A stretch of 64,000 nt of DNA from Agrobacterium larrymoorei (GCF_005145045.1 NZ_CP039692.1:1009501-1073500); one strand, 5' to 3'. Shown: positions 9,486-19,055, counted from the first letter of the stretch. Made by a program: numbers and translations. Notes: generated from the letters alone by a model not told the origin.

Positions 9486-11372
9486 ATGGCAAACATAGCA
9501 GCGACGGGAGCGGAAAAAGCCCGCCCCATGACGGGGGAGGAGAAGAAGGTCATCTTCGCGTCTTCCCTCGGTACGGTTTTCGAGTGGTACGATTTCTATC
9601 TCTACGGTTCGCTGGCCATCTATATCGGCGCGAACTTCTTCAGCCAGTATCCTGAAACGACGCGAAACATCTTCGCGCTTCTCGCTTTTGCAGCGGGCTT
9701 CCTCGTTCGCCCGTTCGGCGCGCTGGTTTTCGGTCGTCTCGGCGATATCGTCGGTCGTAAATATACCTTCCTCGTCACCATTCTGATCATGGGCTTTTCG
9801 ACCTTCGTGGTCGGCATTCTGCCCGGTGCCCAGCAGATCGGCATCGCGGCCCCGATCATCCTCATCATCCTGCGCATGCTTCAGGGCCTTGCACTCGGTG
9901 GTGAATATGGCGGTGCGGCAACCTATGTAGCCGAACATGCCCCGAATGGCCGTCGCGGTTATTACACCTCATGGATCCAGACCACGGCAACGCTCGGTCT
10001 GTTCCTGTCGCTCGTCGTCATTCTCGGTGTTCAGTTTGCCGTCGGCAAGGAAGCATTCGCTGCCTGGGGCTGGCGCATTCCGTTCCTGCTGTCCGTGATT
10101 CTGCTCGGCGTTTCCGTCTGGATTCGTCTGAAGATGAACGAATCCCCTGCCTTCAAGAAGATGAAGGAAGAAGGCAAAACCTCCAAGGCGCCGCTCAGCG
10201 AAGCTTTCGGCCAGTGGAAAAATGCCAAGATCGCGATCATCGCGCTCGTCGGCGCCGTCATTGGTCAGGCTGTCGTCTGGTACACGGGCCAGTTCTACGC
10301 GCTGTTCTTCCTGCAGAGCATTCTGAAGGTGGATGGTCAGTCGGCCAACATCATGGTTGCCTGCGCGCTTCTGCTCGGCACCGGCTTCTTTCTTCTCTTC
10401 GGCTGGCTCTCCGATAAGGTCGGTCGCAAGCCGATCATCATGGCCGGCCTCGTACTAGCGATGCTGACCTATTTCCCGCTGTTCAAGGCGCTGACATGGG
10501 CAGGTAACCCTGCTCTTGCGCAGGCTCAGGCTTCGGTTCGTGCGACCGTGACTGCGGCACCGGGCGATTGCAAATTCCAGTTCAACCCGACAGGCACGGC
10601 GAAATTCACTACGTCCTGCGATATCGCTACATCCTTCCTGACCAGAAACTCCGTTCCTTACGACGTCGTCGAAGGCCCGGCAGGACAGCCAGCAACGGTG
10701 AAAATCGGTAACGACACCGTCACCAGCTATGACGCTACGACCGCAGGCGCGGACGCAGCCGCCAAGGATCGCGCTTTCCAGAAGCAGATCAACATTGCCC
10801 TGCATGATGGGGGTTATCCGCTGGTGCGCGGTGCGGCCCAGGTGCCTGCCGCGAAACTCGATGCGTTCGTCGCGGCTAACCCGGAACTTGGCCTCAATGC
10901 CGATGCGGTTCGTGCCACGCCAGCCAAGACAGTTCCGGTGGACAAGCTGGTGGCAGACAAGCTGCTGACACCTGCCGAGGCCAATGGCGCAACGGAAATG
11001 GCAGTCTACACGGTTGCAGGCGGCGGCACCTTCGCCATGGTTGCCGACCCGGCAGCCGTGAACTGGATCGTCATCATCGCCGTGCTCACCGTTCTCGTCA
11101 TCTATGTGACGATGGTCTACGGCCCGATAGCAGCGCTTCTGGTCGAATTGTTCCCGACCCGTATCCGCTACTCCGGCATGTCCCTGCCCTACCACATCGG
11201 TAACGGCTGGTTCGGCGGCCTTCTGCCTGCAACGGCCTTCGCGATGAGCGCCGCCAAGGGCGATATCTATTACGGCCTCTGGTACCCGATCATCTTCGCA
11301 GGCATCACGCTGGTCATCGGCCTGCTGTTCCTGCCGGAAACGAAGGACCGGGACATCCATAAGATGGACTGA
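9486..11372 (+). CDS. MFS transporter, metabolite:H+ symporter (MHS) family, with inserted domain
   Basis: A 628-aa inner-membrane secondary transporter. The N-terminus has the MHS signature SSLGTVFEWYDFYLYGS, and the first-half loop has GRLGDIVGRKYTF. The second half has GWLSDKVGRKPIIMAG. Typical MHS proteins are about 430-550 aa; here about 185 residues (roughly 338-524) are inserted between two late membrane helices. The insert is soluble-looking and contains two Cys (GDCKF and SCDIA). It follows an odd-numbered helix and so could be periplasmic. The substrate is unknown; relatives carry osmolytes, dicarboxylates or alpha-ketoglutarate. ATG at 9486 follows a GGAGGACAGACA ribosome site. Confidence 0.88.
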   Translation: MANIAATGAEKARPMTGEEKKVIFASSLGTVFEWYDFYLYGSLAIYIGANFFSQYPETTRNIFALLAFAAGFLVRPFGALVFGRLGDIVGRKYTFLVTILIMGFSTFVVGILPGAQQIGIAAPIILIILRMLQGLALGGEYGGAATYVAEHAPNGRRGYYTSWIQTTATLGLFLSLVVILGVQFAVGKEAFAAWGWRIPFLLSVILLGVSVWIRLKMNESPAFKKMKEEGKTSKAPLSEAFGQWKNAKIAIIALVGAVIGQAVVWYTGQFYALFFLQSILKVDGQSANIMVACALLLGTGFFLLFGWLSDKVGRKPIIMAGLVLAMLTYFPLFKALTWAGNPALAQAQASVRATVTAAPGDCKFQFNPTGTAKFTTSCDIATSFLTRNSVPYDVVEGPAGQPATVKIGNDTVTSYDATTAGADAAAKDRAFQKQINIALHDGGYPLVRGAAQVPAAKLDAFVAANPELGLNADAVRATPAKTVPVDKLVADKLLTPAEANGATEMAVYTVAGGGTFAMVADPAAVNWIVIIAVLTVLVIYVTMVYGPIAALLVELFPTRIRYSGMSLPYHIGNGWFGGLLPATAFAMSAAKGDIYYGLWYPIIFAGITLVIGLLFLPETKDRDIHKMD

Positions 11373-11392
11373 GGTTCGACACTATAAAAATG

Positions 11393-11424
11393 AAAAACCC
11401 GGCGAGATGATCGCCGGGTTTTTT
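11393..11424. terminator. Bidirectional Rho-independent terminator
   Basis: CCCGGCGA and TCGCCGGG form a stem with a GATGA loop, flanked by an A run on the left and a T run on the right. It serves the transporter and the convergent uxuB. Confidence 0.88.
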
Positions 11425-11444
11425 GTTACGTTTCTAGACAAAGG

Positions 11445-12851
11445 TCAGAAGCGAAGTCGCTTGAGCTCCTTATTCACCAGATCGCGCCACGCTCTGTTCT
11501 GAACAAGGGCAGGAAGAAACAGCCCATCGACTTCAAAGAATGCCGCCGAAGGATCTTTCGAATCCACCCTGCCTGCCGCCGCCAGTATTTCATCCCGGCG
11601 TGGGTCGTTTAAATCGCCCCGCTTATGAATAGAGGCGATCCAGAGTGCGACAGCGTAGGCGAATTCCGCCGCATCCCCTCCCGCTTCCAGCGTTTCCGCA
11701 GTCGCAGCCAGAATGCGCTGGGGCACCTTCTGGCTGGTGTCCATGGCGATTTGTACCGTGCGATGCGCAATGGTCGGGTTGGCGAAACGCTCGATCAACT
11801 CATCCATATAGGCTGGCAAGTCGATGCCCGGAACTGGATCGAGCGTCTTCACCGCCGCCTGCATGTGGCGCTTCACCTTGGCGACGAAATCCGGGACGGC
11901 CATGACATCGCGGACGAACTCCAGATCGTGCAGAATGCCGAGATGGGCGATCATCGTGTGCGGACCGTTGAGAAGCCGCAGCTTCATCTTCTCATAGGGC
12001 TCGACGGCCTCCGCAAAAACCGCACCGCCCGCTTCCCATGCTGGACGACCGGACACGAAATCGTCCTCGATCACCCACTGCATGAAGGGTTCCGTTTCGA
12101 TGGACAAAGTATCGTCCACACCAAGCAGAGCCTTGGCGCGCGCGCGGCTCTCATTCGCCGCAGCCGGTACGATACGGTCCACCATGCTGCATGGGAATTT
12201 TCCGTTCTCGGCAATCCAATGCGCAAGGTCCGGGTCGCGCCGCTCTGCCATCTCAAGCACCAGCCTGCGCACCACATGGCCGTTTGACGGCAGATTATCG
12301 CAGCATAGAACCGTGTAAGGCGGCAGACCGTTCTCACGACGCCGCGCCAGACCTTCTACCAGAAAACCCACGGCACCTACGGGCGCATGCGGATTTGCAA
12401 GGTCGGCGGCAATGGATGGATGTTTGAGATCGAGGCCGCCCGTTACGGGGTCGAGCCCGTAGGCTTTTTCGCTGACCGTCAGCGTCACGATACGGATATC
12501 TTCGCGCCCAAGATAATCCAGAACATCTGCGCCACGCTCTGCTGCGCAAAGCCAATCGACGGTTGAGCCAATGACTTCCGCCGTATCCCCATCGGCGCTT
12601 CTGACGATGACGGAATAGAGCCCGTCCTGTTCGGCAAGCGCCTGCACCGGCTCCGGCGAGCGGAGATTGACCGCGACGATGCCCCAAGCGCCGAAGTTCT
12701 GCGACAGTGCCCGCTGCGTATAGACCGCCTGATGCGCGCGGTGAAACGCACCGAGCCCCATATGCAGGATGCCGGGCTTCAGCTGGCTCCGTTCATAGCT
12801 TGGGCGCGCAACATGGTCAGGCAGCACGGTGGAGGAAGACAATCTGCTCAT
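11445..12851 (-). CDS. uxuB: Fructuronate reductase / mannitol dehydrogenase family oxidoreductase
   Basis: A 468-aa NAD-dependent polyol dehydrogenase-family enzyme. The N-terminal HMGLGAFHRAHQA and the central LLNGPHTMIAHLG segments are family hallmarks, with the active-site Lys in YEKMKLRLLNG. It begins 2 bases after the uxuA stop codon, so the two are translationally coupled. With mannonate dehydratase beside it, the likely reaction is reduction of fructuronate to mannonate. Mannitol or arabinitol dehydrogenases belong to the same family and cannot be excluded by sequence alone. Confidence 0.85.
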   Translation of the reverse strand: MSRLSSSTVLPDHVARPSYERSQLKPGILHMGLGAFHRAHQAVYTQRALSQNFGAWGIVAVNLRSPEPVQALAEQDGLYSVIVRSADGDTAEVIGSTVDWLCAAERGADVLDYLGREDIRIVTLTVSEKAYGLDPVTGGLDLKHPSIAADLANPHAPVGAVGFLVEGLARRRENGLPPYTVLCCDNLPSNGHVVRRLVLEMAERRDPDLAHWIAENGKFPCSMVDRIVPAAANESRARAKALLGVDDTLSIETEPFMQWVIEDDFVSGRPAWEAGGAVFAEAVEPYEKMKLRLLNGPHTMIAHLGILHDLEFVRDVMAVPDFVAKVKRHMQAAVKTLDPVPGIDLPAYMDELIERFANPTIAHRTVQIAMDTSQKVPQRILAATAETLEAGGDAAEFAYAVALWIASIHKRGDLNDPRRDEILAAAGRVDSKDPSAAFFEVDGLFLPALVQNRAWRDLVNKELKRLRF

Positions 12852-12853
12852 AA

Positions 12854-14050
12854 TCAAACACGTCCATATTGCGGATGAAGAAGTGCGCGTTCGATACCGC
12901 GAAGCTCGGCCAGGCCCTTGAGACGTCCGATAGCCGGGTAACCCGGCTGCGCTCCGCGTGTAATATCGTCAAGAATTTCCTGTCCGTGATCGGGACGCAT
13001 GGGTATCTGGTGATCGGAGAGGCCAGCCTCCTTACGGCGCTTTTCCTCTGCCAGAAGCGCCGCAATAACAGCGACCATATCCGTACCGCCCTCCAAATGC
13101 TCGTCCTCGAAGAAGGAGCACGGCACCGTGTCCGTGTCACGCGTGACATTGCGCAGGTGAACGAAATGAATGCGTTCGGCAAAACGCTTGGCGATGAAAG
13201 GCAGGTCATTATCCTGTCGCGCGCCGAGCGAGCCGGTGCACAGCGTTACGCCATTGGCGCGGCTATCGACCTGGCTCAGCATATGCGCATAGTCCTCTTC
13301 CGTGGAGAGAATGCGCGGCAGGCCGAGCAGCGGCCAGGGCGGATCGTCTCCATGGGCGCAGAGATTGATGCCCACCTCTTCCGCCACCGGCACGACTTCG
13401 CTCAGAAAATCCACGAGGTTCTGCTGAAGTCTGGCGCGGTCGATGCCGTGATAGGTTCGGAGCTTTTCCAGTAGTTGATCGAGCGTATATCCATCGGCGG
13501 AGCCCGGCAGGCCAGCGCCGATATTCCGGCCAAGTGCCGCAATCTTCGCATCCGGCATTTCGGCAAAACGCCTCGCGGCCTCCTCCACCAGCCATTCGGG
13601 ATAATCCGATGCTGCATCGGGCCGTTTCAGGATGTGAATATCGAAAGCCACAAAGTCCGTCAGATCGAAGCGCATGGCTTTTGCGCCATGGCGGGTTTCC
13701 CAGCGCAGATCGGTGCGCGTCCAATCCAGCACCGGCATGAAATTGTAGCAGACGGTGCGAATACCGCTGGCGGAGAGGCGGCGCAGCGTCTCTTTCCAGT
13801 TGGTGATGTGCTGTTTCCAGTCCCCAGTCTGCGTCTTGATGTCCTCCGACATCCACGCGCTCTCCACCACATCCCAGTAGAGGCCGCCCGCCTCGATTTC
13901 CTCATGCCGTTTCTGGATTTCATCGACCGGCCAGACATCGCCTGTCGGGATATGGTGCAGCGCGCTGACGATGCCAACCGCACCAGCCTGCGCCGCATCC
14001 CGAACCGTTACCCTGTCCACCGGCCCGAACCAGCGCCATGTATGTCTCAT
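12854..14050 (-). CDS. uxuA: Mannonate dehydratase
   Basis: A 398-aa enzyme that dehydrates D-mannonate to 2-keto-3-deoxygluconate. The N-terminus (HTWRWFGPVDRV) and the metal-site segments NLCAHGDDPPWPLLGLPRI and IHFVHLRNV are characteristic of UxuA. Length is normal. It sits between an idonate-type dehydrogenase gene (19 bases away) and uxuB (2 bases away) in a minus-strand sugar-acid operon. Confidence 0.93.
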   Translation of the reverse strand: MRHTWRWFGPVDRVTVRDAAQAGAVGIVSALHHIPTGDVWPVDEIQKRHEEIEAGGLYWDVVESAWMSEDIKTQTGDWKQHITNWKETLRRLSASGIRTVCYNFMPVLDWTRTDLRWETRHGAKAMRFDLTDFVAFDIHILKRPDAASDYPEWLVEEAARRFAEMPDAKIAALGRNIGAGLPGSADGYTLDQLLEKLRTYHGIDRARLQQNLVDFLSEVVPVAEEVGINLCAHGDDPPWPLLGLPRILSTEEDYAHMLSQVDSRANGVTLCTGSLGARQDNDLPFIAKRFAERIHFVHLRNVTRDTDTVPCSFFEDEHLEGGTDMVAVIAALLAEEKRRKEAGLSDHQIPMRPDHGQEILDDITRGAQPGYPAIGRLKGLAELRGIERALLHPQYGRV

Positions 14051-14068
14051 GCTTTTATCCTCTGAAAA

Positions 14069-15118
14069 TCAATTCTGATCGCCGAAGGTGATCTGCACCT
14101 TGCAGGCCACGGAGCGATCTCCGGCCTGCTCGAAGGCTGCGACTGCATCTTCAAGCGGGAAATGGTGGGAGATAATCGGGCGCACATCGATGGCCCGCGA
14201 TGAAATCAGCGAAACGGCCTCGCCAAATTCCGTGTCGAAACGCTGCGAACCGCGCCAGATGATTTCTTTGCCGACCAGCATATTGAGCGGAATGGTCATA
14301 TCGCCTGTCACGCCCACCTGTACCACGGTTCCGCGCGGCTTGACGGCAGCGAAGGCCGCACGAAGCGCCGGGCCTGCCGCCGAGCAATCGAACACCACAT
14401 CGAAAGTGCCTTTGGCTTGCTGATAGGGCGCGAGCCCCTGCACATCGGTCGCGACATTGATCGTCCTGGCTGCGCCCATGGCAGGGGCGCGTGCCAATGC
14501 GGCATCCGCCAGGTCGGTCACGACGATTTCTCCGGCACCTGCTTGACGCGCGGCAGCGACGGTCAAAAGTCCGATTGGGCCCGCCCCCGTCACCAGCACG
14601 CTTTTGCCGTCGAGATCGCCAGCCTGAGCAACCGCGTGAAGGCACACCGCCAACGGCTCCGCGCAGGCAGCCTCATGAGGTGTTACACCTTCTGCAAAGC
14701 TGAAGCATTGCTTCGCAGGAACGACGAGATGATCGCGAAACATGCCCTGTTCGTGCGGCAGGCGCATCGCGCTTCCCATGAAACGCATGTCGAGGCAATG
14801 GATCGGCTGGCCGATCTGGCAGTAATGGCACTTTCCGCAGGGCTGCGAAGGATTGACGGCGACGAGCGCCCCAAGCGTCAACCCACTCACCCCTGCCCCC
14901 AGCTTCTCCACATAACCGGATGCCTCATGGCCAGAGATGATCGGCTCGCGCACCTGAACTGGCCCGAAACCGCCGTCCTGATAATAATGCAGGTCCGAGC
15001 CGCAAATGCCGCCGGATGCCATGCGCAGCAAAACCTCGCCTTCATCCGGCTCCGAGTAATTCTGGCTTTCGACCTTGAGGTCCCGTTTGCCGTAAAGACG
15101 CGCGACGCGTGTCAGCAT
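14069..15118 (-). CDS. Zinc-dependent alcohol dehydrogenase, L-idonate 5-dehydrogenase type
   Basis: A 349-aa medium-chain dehydrogenase. The catalytic zinc ligands lie in GGICGSDLHYY and ISGHEASG. The structural zinc site lies in CGKCHYCQIGQPIHC, and the cofactor Rossmann motif is VTGAGPIGLL. The match is closest to L-idonate 5-dehydrogenase, which oxidises idonate to 5-ketogluconate, but other sugar-acid substrates are possible. The start at 15118 (MLTRVARLYGKRDLK) fits family N-termini. It lies between the TRAP genes and uxuA, consistent with catabolism of the imported acid. Confidence 0.82.
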   Translation of the reverse strand: MLTRVARLYGKRDLKVESQNYSEPDEGEVLLRMASGGICGSDLHYYQDGGFGPVQVREPIISGHEASGYVEKLGAGVSGLTLGALVAVNPSQPCGKCHYCQIGQPIHCLDMRFMGSAMRLPHEQGMFRDHLVVPAKQCFSFAEGVTPHEAACAEPLAVCLHAVAQAGDLDGKSVLVTGAGPIGLLTVAAARQAGAGEIVVTDLADAALARAPAMGAARTINVATDVQGLAPYQQAKGTFDVVFDCSAAGPALRAAFAAVKPRGTVVQVGVTGDMTIPLNMLVGKEIIWRGSQRFDTEFGEAVSLISSRAIDVRPIISHHFPLEDAVAAFEQAGDRSVACKVQITFGDQN

Positions 15119-15190
15119 TTTCAAATCGGCTTTCTGTTTTATTGAGATCAAGTAGGTCCGCGCGACATCCGCCGCGCGGACTGGTGTGGC

Positions 15191-16597
15191 TTAGCGGATC
15201 AGTCCCATTTGTGCGGGAAGCCACATGGTCAGCGCCGGAATGAAGGTGATCAGAATGAGCGCGATGAACAGGGGTATCATCCATGGCAGGATTGCGAGTG
15301 TCGTTCGTTCCACCGACATTTTCGAAATGCGGGAGAGGACGAAGAGCACCATGCCGACCGGCGGCGTCAGAAGCCCGATCATCAGGTTCAGCGTCACGAT
15401 GATACCGAGATGGACCGGATCGATGCCATAACGCGCGGCGACCGGCATCAGGATAGGCACAAGAATGCTGATGGCCGCAATCGTATCCAGAAACGCACCG
15501 ACGATCAGCAGCAGGACATTGACGAGGATGAGGAAGGTCCACCAATTGTCGGTCAGGCTAAAGATGAAGTCGGAGAAGAGCTGCGCCGCCTGACTGACCG
15601 TCAGCAACCAGGCGAAAATCGATGCTGCCGTTACGATGAACAGCACCGAGGCCGTCGTTTCAATCGTGTCGAAGGACGCTTTGGCCAGCGTCTTCATCGT
15701 CATGGTGCGGTAGCGCACAAGACCGAGGAACATCGACCACATAACGGCAGCGACAGCCGCCTCGGTCGGTGTAAACCAGCCCATCGTCATGCCGCCAATC
15801 AACAGGACGGGCGTCATAAGCGCCATCACTGCCGAGAAATCGAAGTACCAATCCAGAGCGACGAGCGCGACGAGGCCGATGAGAACGGCGACATTGATTG
15901 ACAGTCCTGCCAGCACGAGCAGATAAACGGCAGCGGGAAAGCAGAGGACGATAACCACTTCTAGCGAAGCGCCCATCAGTTGCTTCAGCTCGAAAGGCGT
16001 GTCCGAACCCCAGCCTTTTCGGCGTGCAAAGACGTAGACCGTCATCATCATCAGCACTGTCATGACGACGCCTGGAATGATGCCCGCCATGAACAGTGCG
16101 CCGATGGAGGCATTGGCCATCATGCCGTAAATCACGAATGGCAGGGACGGCGGAAAGATTGGGCCAAGCGTGGCAGATGCGGCGGTGACGCCGACTGCGG
16201 CCTCCACCGGGTAACCATGGTCCTTCATCGCCTTGATTTCGATGGTGCCGATACCGGCGGCATCGGCTAGTGCGGTGCCGGACATGCCGGAAAAGACGAC
16301 GGAGCCGATGATGTTGACCTGCGCCAGACCACCCCTCATCCAGCCGACGAGGGAGAGCGCGAAATGGTAGATACGCCCCGTCACCCCGGCAATATTCATG
16401 AGATTGCCAGCGAGAATGAAGAAGGGAACGGCAATCAGCGGAAAGCTTTCCACACCGGCAATCATGCGCTGTGCAGCAATGATATCAGGCGCGACGCCGT
16501 AAAGAACGAGGTAAAGAAGCGAAGAGACCGCCATGGAAACGGCAACAGGCGTGCCGATAATCATGAGCAGCAGAAACGAACCGATCAAAAGCAGCAT
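15191..16597 (-). CDS. dctM: TRAP transporter large membrane subunit
   Basis: A 468-aa DctM-family protein with about 12 hydrophobic helices. It contains the family segments VPFFILAGNLMN, GTIEIKAMKDHGYP and LDTIAAISILVPILMP. It uses the sodium gradient to move the substrate delivered by the periplasmic receptor. Its ATG at 16597 lies 2 bases after the small-subunit stop codon. A TTG two codons upstream is less likely. Confidence 0.93.
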   Translation of the reverse strand: MLLLIGSFLLLMIIGTPVAVSMAVSSLLYLVLYGVAPDIIAAQRMIAGVESFPLIAVPFFILAGNLMNIAGVTGRIYHFALSLVGWMRGGLAQVNIIGSVVFSGMSGTALADAAGIGTIEIKAMKDHGYPVEAAVGVTAASATLGPIFPPSLPFVIYGMMANASIGALFMAGIIPGVVMTVLMMMTVYVFARRKGWGSDTPFELKQLMGASLEVVIVLCFPAAVYLLVLAGLSINVAVLIGLVALVALDWYFDFSAVMALMTPVLLIGGMTMGWFTPTEAAVAAVMWSMFLGLVRYRTMTMKTLAKASFDTIETTASVLFIVTAASIFAWLLTVSQAAQLFSDFIFSLTDNWWTFLILVNVLLLIVGAFLDTIAAISILVPILMPVAARYGIDPVHLGIIVTLNLMIGLLTPPVGMVLFVLSRISKMSVERTTLAILPWMIPLFIALILITFIPALTMWLPAQMGLIR

Positions 16598-16599
16598 GC

Positions 16600-17175
16600 T
16601 CAAATTCCCTGTGTATTGATGGCTTCGCTCGCCTGTTCACGCACCGTCTGCTTGCCCGTCATGTCCTTGATGAAGTTCTGCACTGCACGAAGGAACATCA
16701 GGACGAAACCAGCAAACACGGTGTAGAACACGATGCCGCGTGGAAGATCGACGGTGACCATGCGCTCATCGCCGACGATTTCGAGATACCGCCACATTAG
16801 CCAAGTGATGTAGGCAAAGAAGCTGATGTTGATGAGGTCCACGATCATTTCCAGCACGCGGCCTACGCGTTTTGAGAGGAAGCGATAGATCAGGTCCACC
16901 TGAATGTGGCGCATCTGGCGCACGCACATGACGGAGCCCAGAAACACCACCACGACGAGGCAGTTCGCCGCAATTTCTTCTGTCCAGGCCAGACTGTTAT
17001 TAAGGGCATAGCGGGTGAAGAATTGGAGAAAAACGCTCGCCGCCATTCCCCAGAACACCAGCAACGTCAGCCAGTCCTCGAAGGAATAATTGGAAAGATC
17101 GACCTCTACGACCTCATCCTCGAAGGCATGCGCCATCTCATCCACGCTGATGGGCGCGTTCTTTTGGTCTGTCAT
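16600..17175 (-). CDS. dctQ: TRAP transporter small membrane subunit
   Basis: A 191-aa DctQ-family protein with four predicted helices. The family segment FTRYALNNSLAWTEEIAANCLV is easy to see (about residues 44-65). It has an unusual acidic cytoplasmic N-terminus of about 35 residues. The start at 17175 (MTDQKNAPIS) avoids an implausible Pro-rich extension. It pairs with dctM, which follows after 2 bases. Confidence 0.9.
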   Translation of the reverse strand: MTDQKNAPISVDEMAHAFEDEVVEVDLSNYSFEDWLTLLVFWGMAASVFLQFFTRYALNNSLAWTEEIAANCLVVVVFLGSVMCVRQMRHIQVDLIYRFLSKRVGRVLEMIVDLINISFFAYITWLMWRYLEIVGDERMVTVDLPRGIVFYTVFAGFVLMFLRAVQNFIKDMTGKQTVREQASEAINTQGI

Positions 17176-17205
17176 GCAGATAGCTCCAGTAAACAGGGCA
17201 GAGTA

Positions 17206-17230
17206 ACCCGGCGCCATCCCGGCGCCGGGT
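17206..17230 (-). promoter_or_regulatory. Intercistronic stem-loop between dctP and dctQ
   Basis: A perfect 10-bp GC-rich stem (ACCCGGCGCC / GGCGCCGGGT) with a 5-base loop and no T run. This position, just after a binding-protein gene, often holds a structure that protects the upstream mRNA or partly terminates transcription. It would raise receptor levels over the membrane subunits. Confidence 0.6.
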
Positions 17231-17243
17231 GGATGCGGGATGG

Positions 17244-18218
17244 TTACTGGATAGCGCGGATCGCTTCCCAATCGGCCTTGTCGTAGCCGAAGTCCTCGAA
17301 CTTCACCTTCTCGAGCACGTTCTTTTCGAAGTCCGCCTTGTCGACTTCCGTCACCGTCAGGCCACGCTTCTTGAAGTCCTCGACCAGCGCCTTTTCGCGC
17401 TCCTCGATGATCTTGGTGGTTTTGGTTGCCGCTTCCTGCATCACCTCCACGAAGATTTTCTTGTCTTCGTCAGACAGGCTCGCCCAGCGCGACTTGGAAA
17501 TCACCGTGTTGAGATGGTCCACGATATGGCCGGTCAGGACGATGTTCTTCTGCACTTCGAAGAACTTCTTCGCCTCGATGGTCGTCAGCGGGTTTTCCTG
17601 CGCGTCCACGGTGCCGTTCTGAAGCGCGAGATAGACTTCCGCAAATGCAATCGGCGTCGTGTTCGCGCCGCAGGCGCGGGGCATCGCAAGATAGGCCGGA
17701 ACATCCGGCACGCGCATCTTCACGCCCGCCAGATCGCTGCATTTTTCAATCGGCTTGTTGGATGTCGTGTGGCGTGTTCCGTAATAGCTGACGGCGGTGA
17801 TGACATTGCCGGTCTTGTCTTCATACCCCTTGGCCAAACGCTTGAAGACATCGCTCTTGGTATAGGCGATCAGGTGTTCAGGATTGCGGAAGATATAGGG
17901 GAAATAGGTCACGCCAATCGGCTTGGAATCGCGCGCGGCGAAGCTGGAGCCGGAAATGATCATATCGACAGTGCCGAGTTTCAGTCCCTGATTGATATCG
18001 GCTTCCTTACCAAGCTGCGAAGCCGGGAACACGTCGATCTTGTAGCGGCCCTCGGTCCGCTTTTCGATTTCCTTTGCCGCCCAGACGGATTCTGTATGGA
18101 ATGGCTCGGTCGTCTCGTAAACATGCGCCCATTTCAGCGCCGTCTGTGCCTGTGCGGAAAGCGCCGAGGCCACGATCATGGCCGTTGCGCCGAGCAGGCT
18201 GGTCAATCTGAACGTCAT
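17244..18218 (-). CDS. dctP: TRAP transporter periplasmic substrate-binding protein
   Basis: A 324-aa DctP-family receptor with a signal peptide (residues 1-24, ending ALSAQAQ). The mature part begins with TALKWAHVYETTEPFH. It has the conserved KMRVPDVPAYLAM segment, whose Arg normally binds the ligand carboxylate, and the QNGTVDAQENPL segment. Organic-acid binding is therefore likely. Linkage to uxuAB and an idonate-type dehydrogenase suggests a hexonate or hexuronate ligand. Confidence 0.92.
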   Translation of the reverse strand: MTFRLTSLLGATAMIVASALSAQAQTALKWAHVYETTEPFHTESVWAAKEIEKRTEGRYKIDVFPASQLGKEADINQGLKLGTVDMIISGSSFAARDSKPIGVTYFPYIFRNPEHLIAYTKSDVFKRLAKGYEDKTGNVITAVSYYGTRHTTSNKPIEKCSDLAGVKMRVPDVPAYLAMPRACGANTTPIAFAEVYLALQNGTVDAQENPLTTIEAKKFFEVQKNIVLTGHIVDHLNTVISKSRWASLSDEDKKIFVEVMQEAATKTTKIIEEREKALVEDFKKRGLTVTEVDKADFEKNVLEKVKFEDFGYDKADWEAIRAIQ

Positions 18219-18294
18219 TTCTTATCTCCTCCCGAAATAGTGTCAGATTTTCATTCTCATCACCGCTCGTGGCTCAAGCGGCGCAGTCCCTCCC

Positions 18295-18993
18295 TCAAGC
18301 CTCCTCTCCGAAGCTTTCAGAAAATCTCTTTTGCGAAAGCGTCAGATGCCGCCGCATGGCCTCCCTTGCCGCTGCGGGATCGTTCTTAGCAATCGCATTG
18401 CGAATGGCGGTGTGCTCCTCCAGAGCAAGACGCCATGTGTGCGGTCCCTCGAAATGGCTGGCCAGACGCTCGAAATAAGGCGTCATGCGCCGGTCGAAGA
18501 TGTGGCCGGTAAAGCGATGCAGCGTGGCGTTGCCGATGATATCGGTAATCGCCGTGTGAAAGGCGCGGTCATGCACCAGCATTTTCACCGCATCACCGAT
18601 GGCCGCTTCCATACGGCCCAGATTCTCATCCAGCAGCACGATATGTTCAGGCTTTGCCAACCGCGCCGCTTCCTCTGCAATGGCGCTTTCGATGATGCTG
18701 CGGGCCTGAAGGATTTCGAACGGGCCATCGCTATCATCCACCGGAAGGATCGACGGCGACTTCGGGCGCTGGCTGACATAGACGCCGGAACCCATCCTGA
18801 TCTGAATGTAGCCTTCCACTTCCAGCACGATCAGGGCTTCCCGAACGGTGGGGCGCGACACGGCAAAGCGCTCGGCAAGATCCCGTTCCGCCGGAAGCTT
18901 CGCGCCATCGCGCAGCTCACCCGTTTCGATCAATGCCCGGATCTGATCCGCAACCTGCCTGTGAAGGCGTCGCGGCTCCAATGCCACAAACAT
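18295..18993 (-). CDS. GntR/FadR-family transcriptional regulator
   Basis: A 232-aa regulator. The N-terminal winged helix is recognised by LPAERDLAERFAVSRPTVREAL. The C-terminal FCD domain contains the spaced metal/ligand residues in VHDRAFHTAI and EEHTAIRNAI. The start at 18993 follows GGGAGGAAC. It is the first gene of the minus-strand run GntR-dctPQM-idonate dehydrogenase-uxuAB and probably represses it until a hexonate-type inducer appears. Two overlapping palindromes lie 30-62 bases upstream. Confidence 0.9.
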   Translation of the reverse strand: MFVALEPRRLHRQVADQIRALIETGELRDGAKLPAERDLAERFAVSRPTVREALIVLEVEGYIQIRMGSGVYVSQRPKSPSILPVDDSDGPFEILQARSIIESAIAEEAARLAKPEHIVLLDENLGRMEAAIGDAVKMLVHDRAFHTAITDIIGNATLHRFTGHIFDRRMTPYFERLASHFEGPHTWRLALEEHTAIRNAIAKNDPAAAREAMRRHLTLSQKRFSESFGEEA

Positions 18994-19022
18994 CAAGTTC
19001 CTCCCAAGATGCCGCATATTAT

Positions 19023-19055
19023 TGGTAAAGTGGTCTTACCAGTTACTTTAGTAAC
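19023..19055. promoter_or_regulatory. Putative GntR operator pair
   Basis: TGGTAA-N7-TTACCA (19023-19041) is directly followed by GTTAC-N4-GTAAC (19042-19055). FadR-type regulators bind TGGT-N-ACCA palindromes, and the site lies just before the FadR-like gene starting at 18993. Autoregulation of the sugar-acid operon is inferred. Confidence 0.6.
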
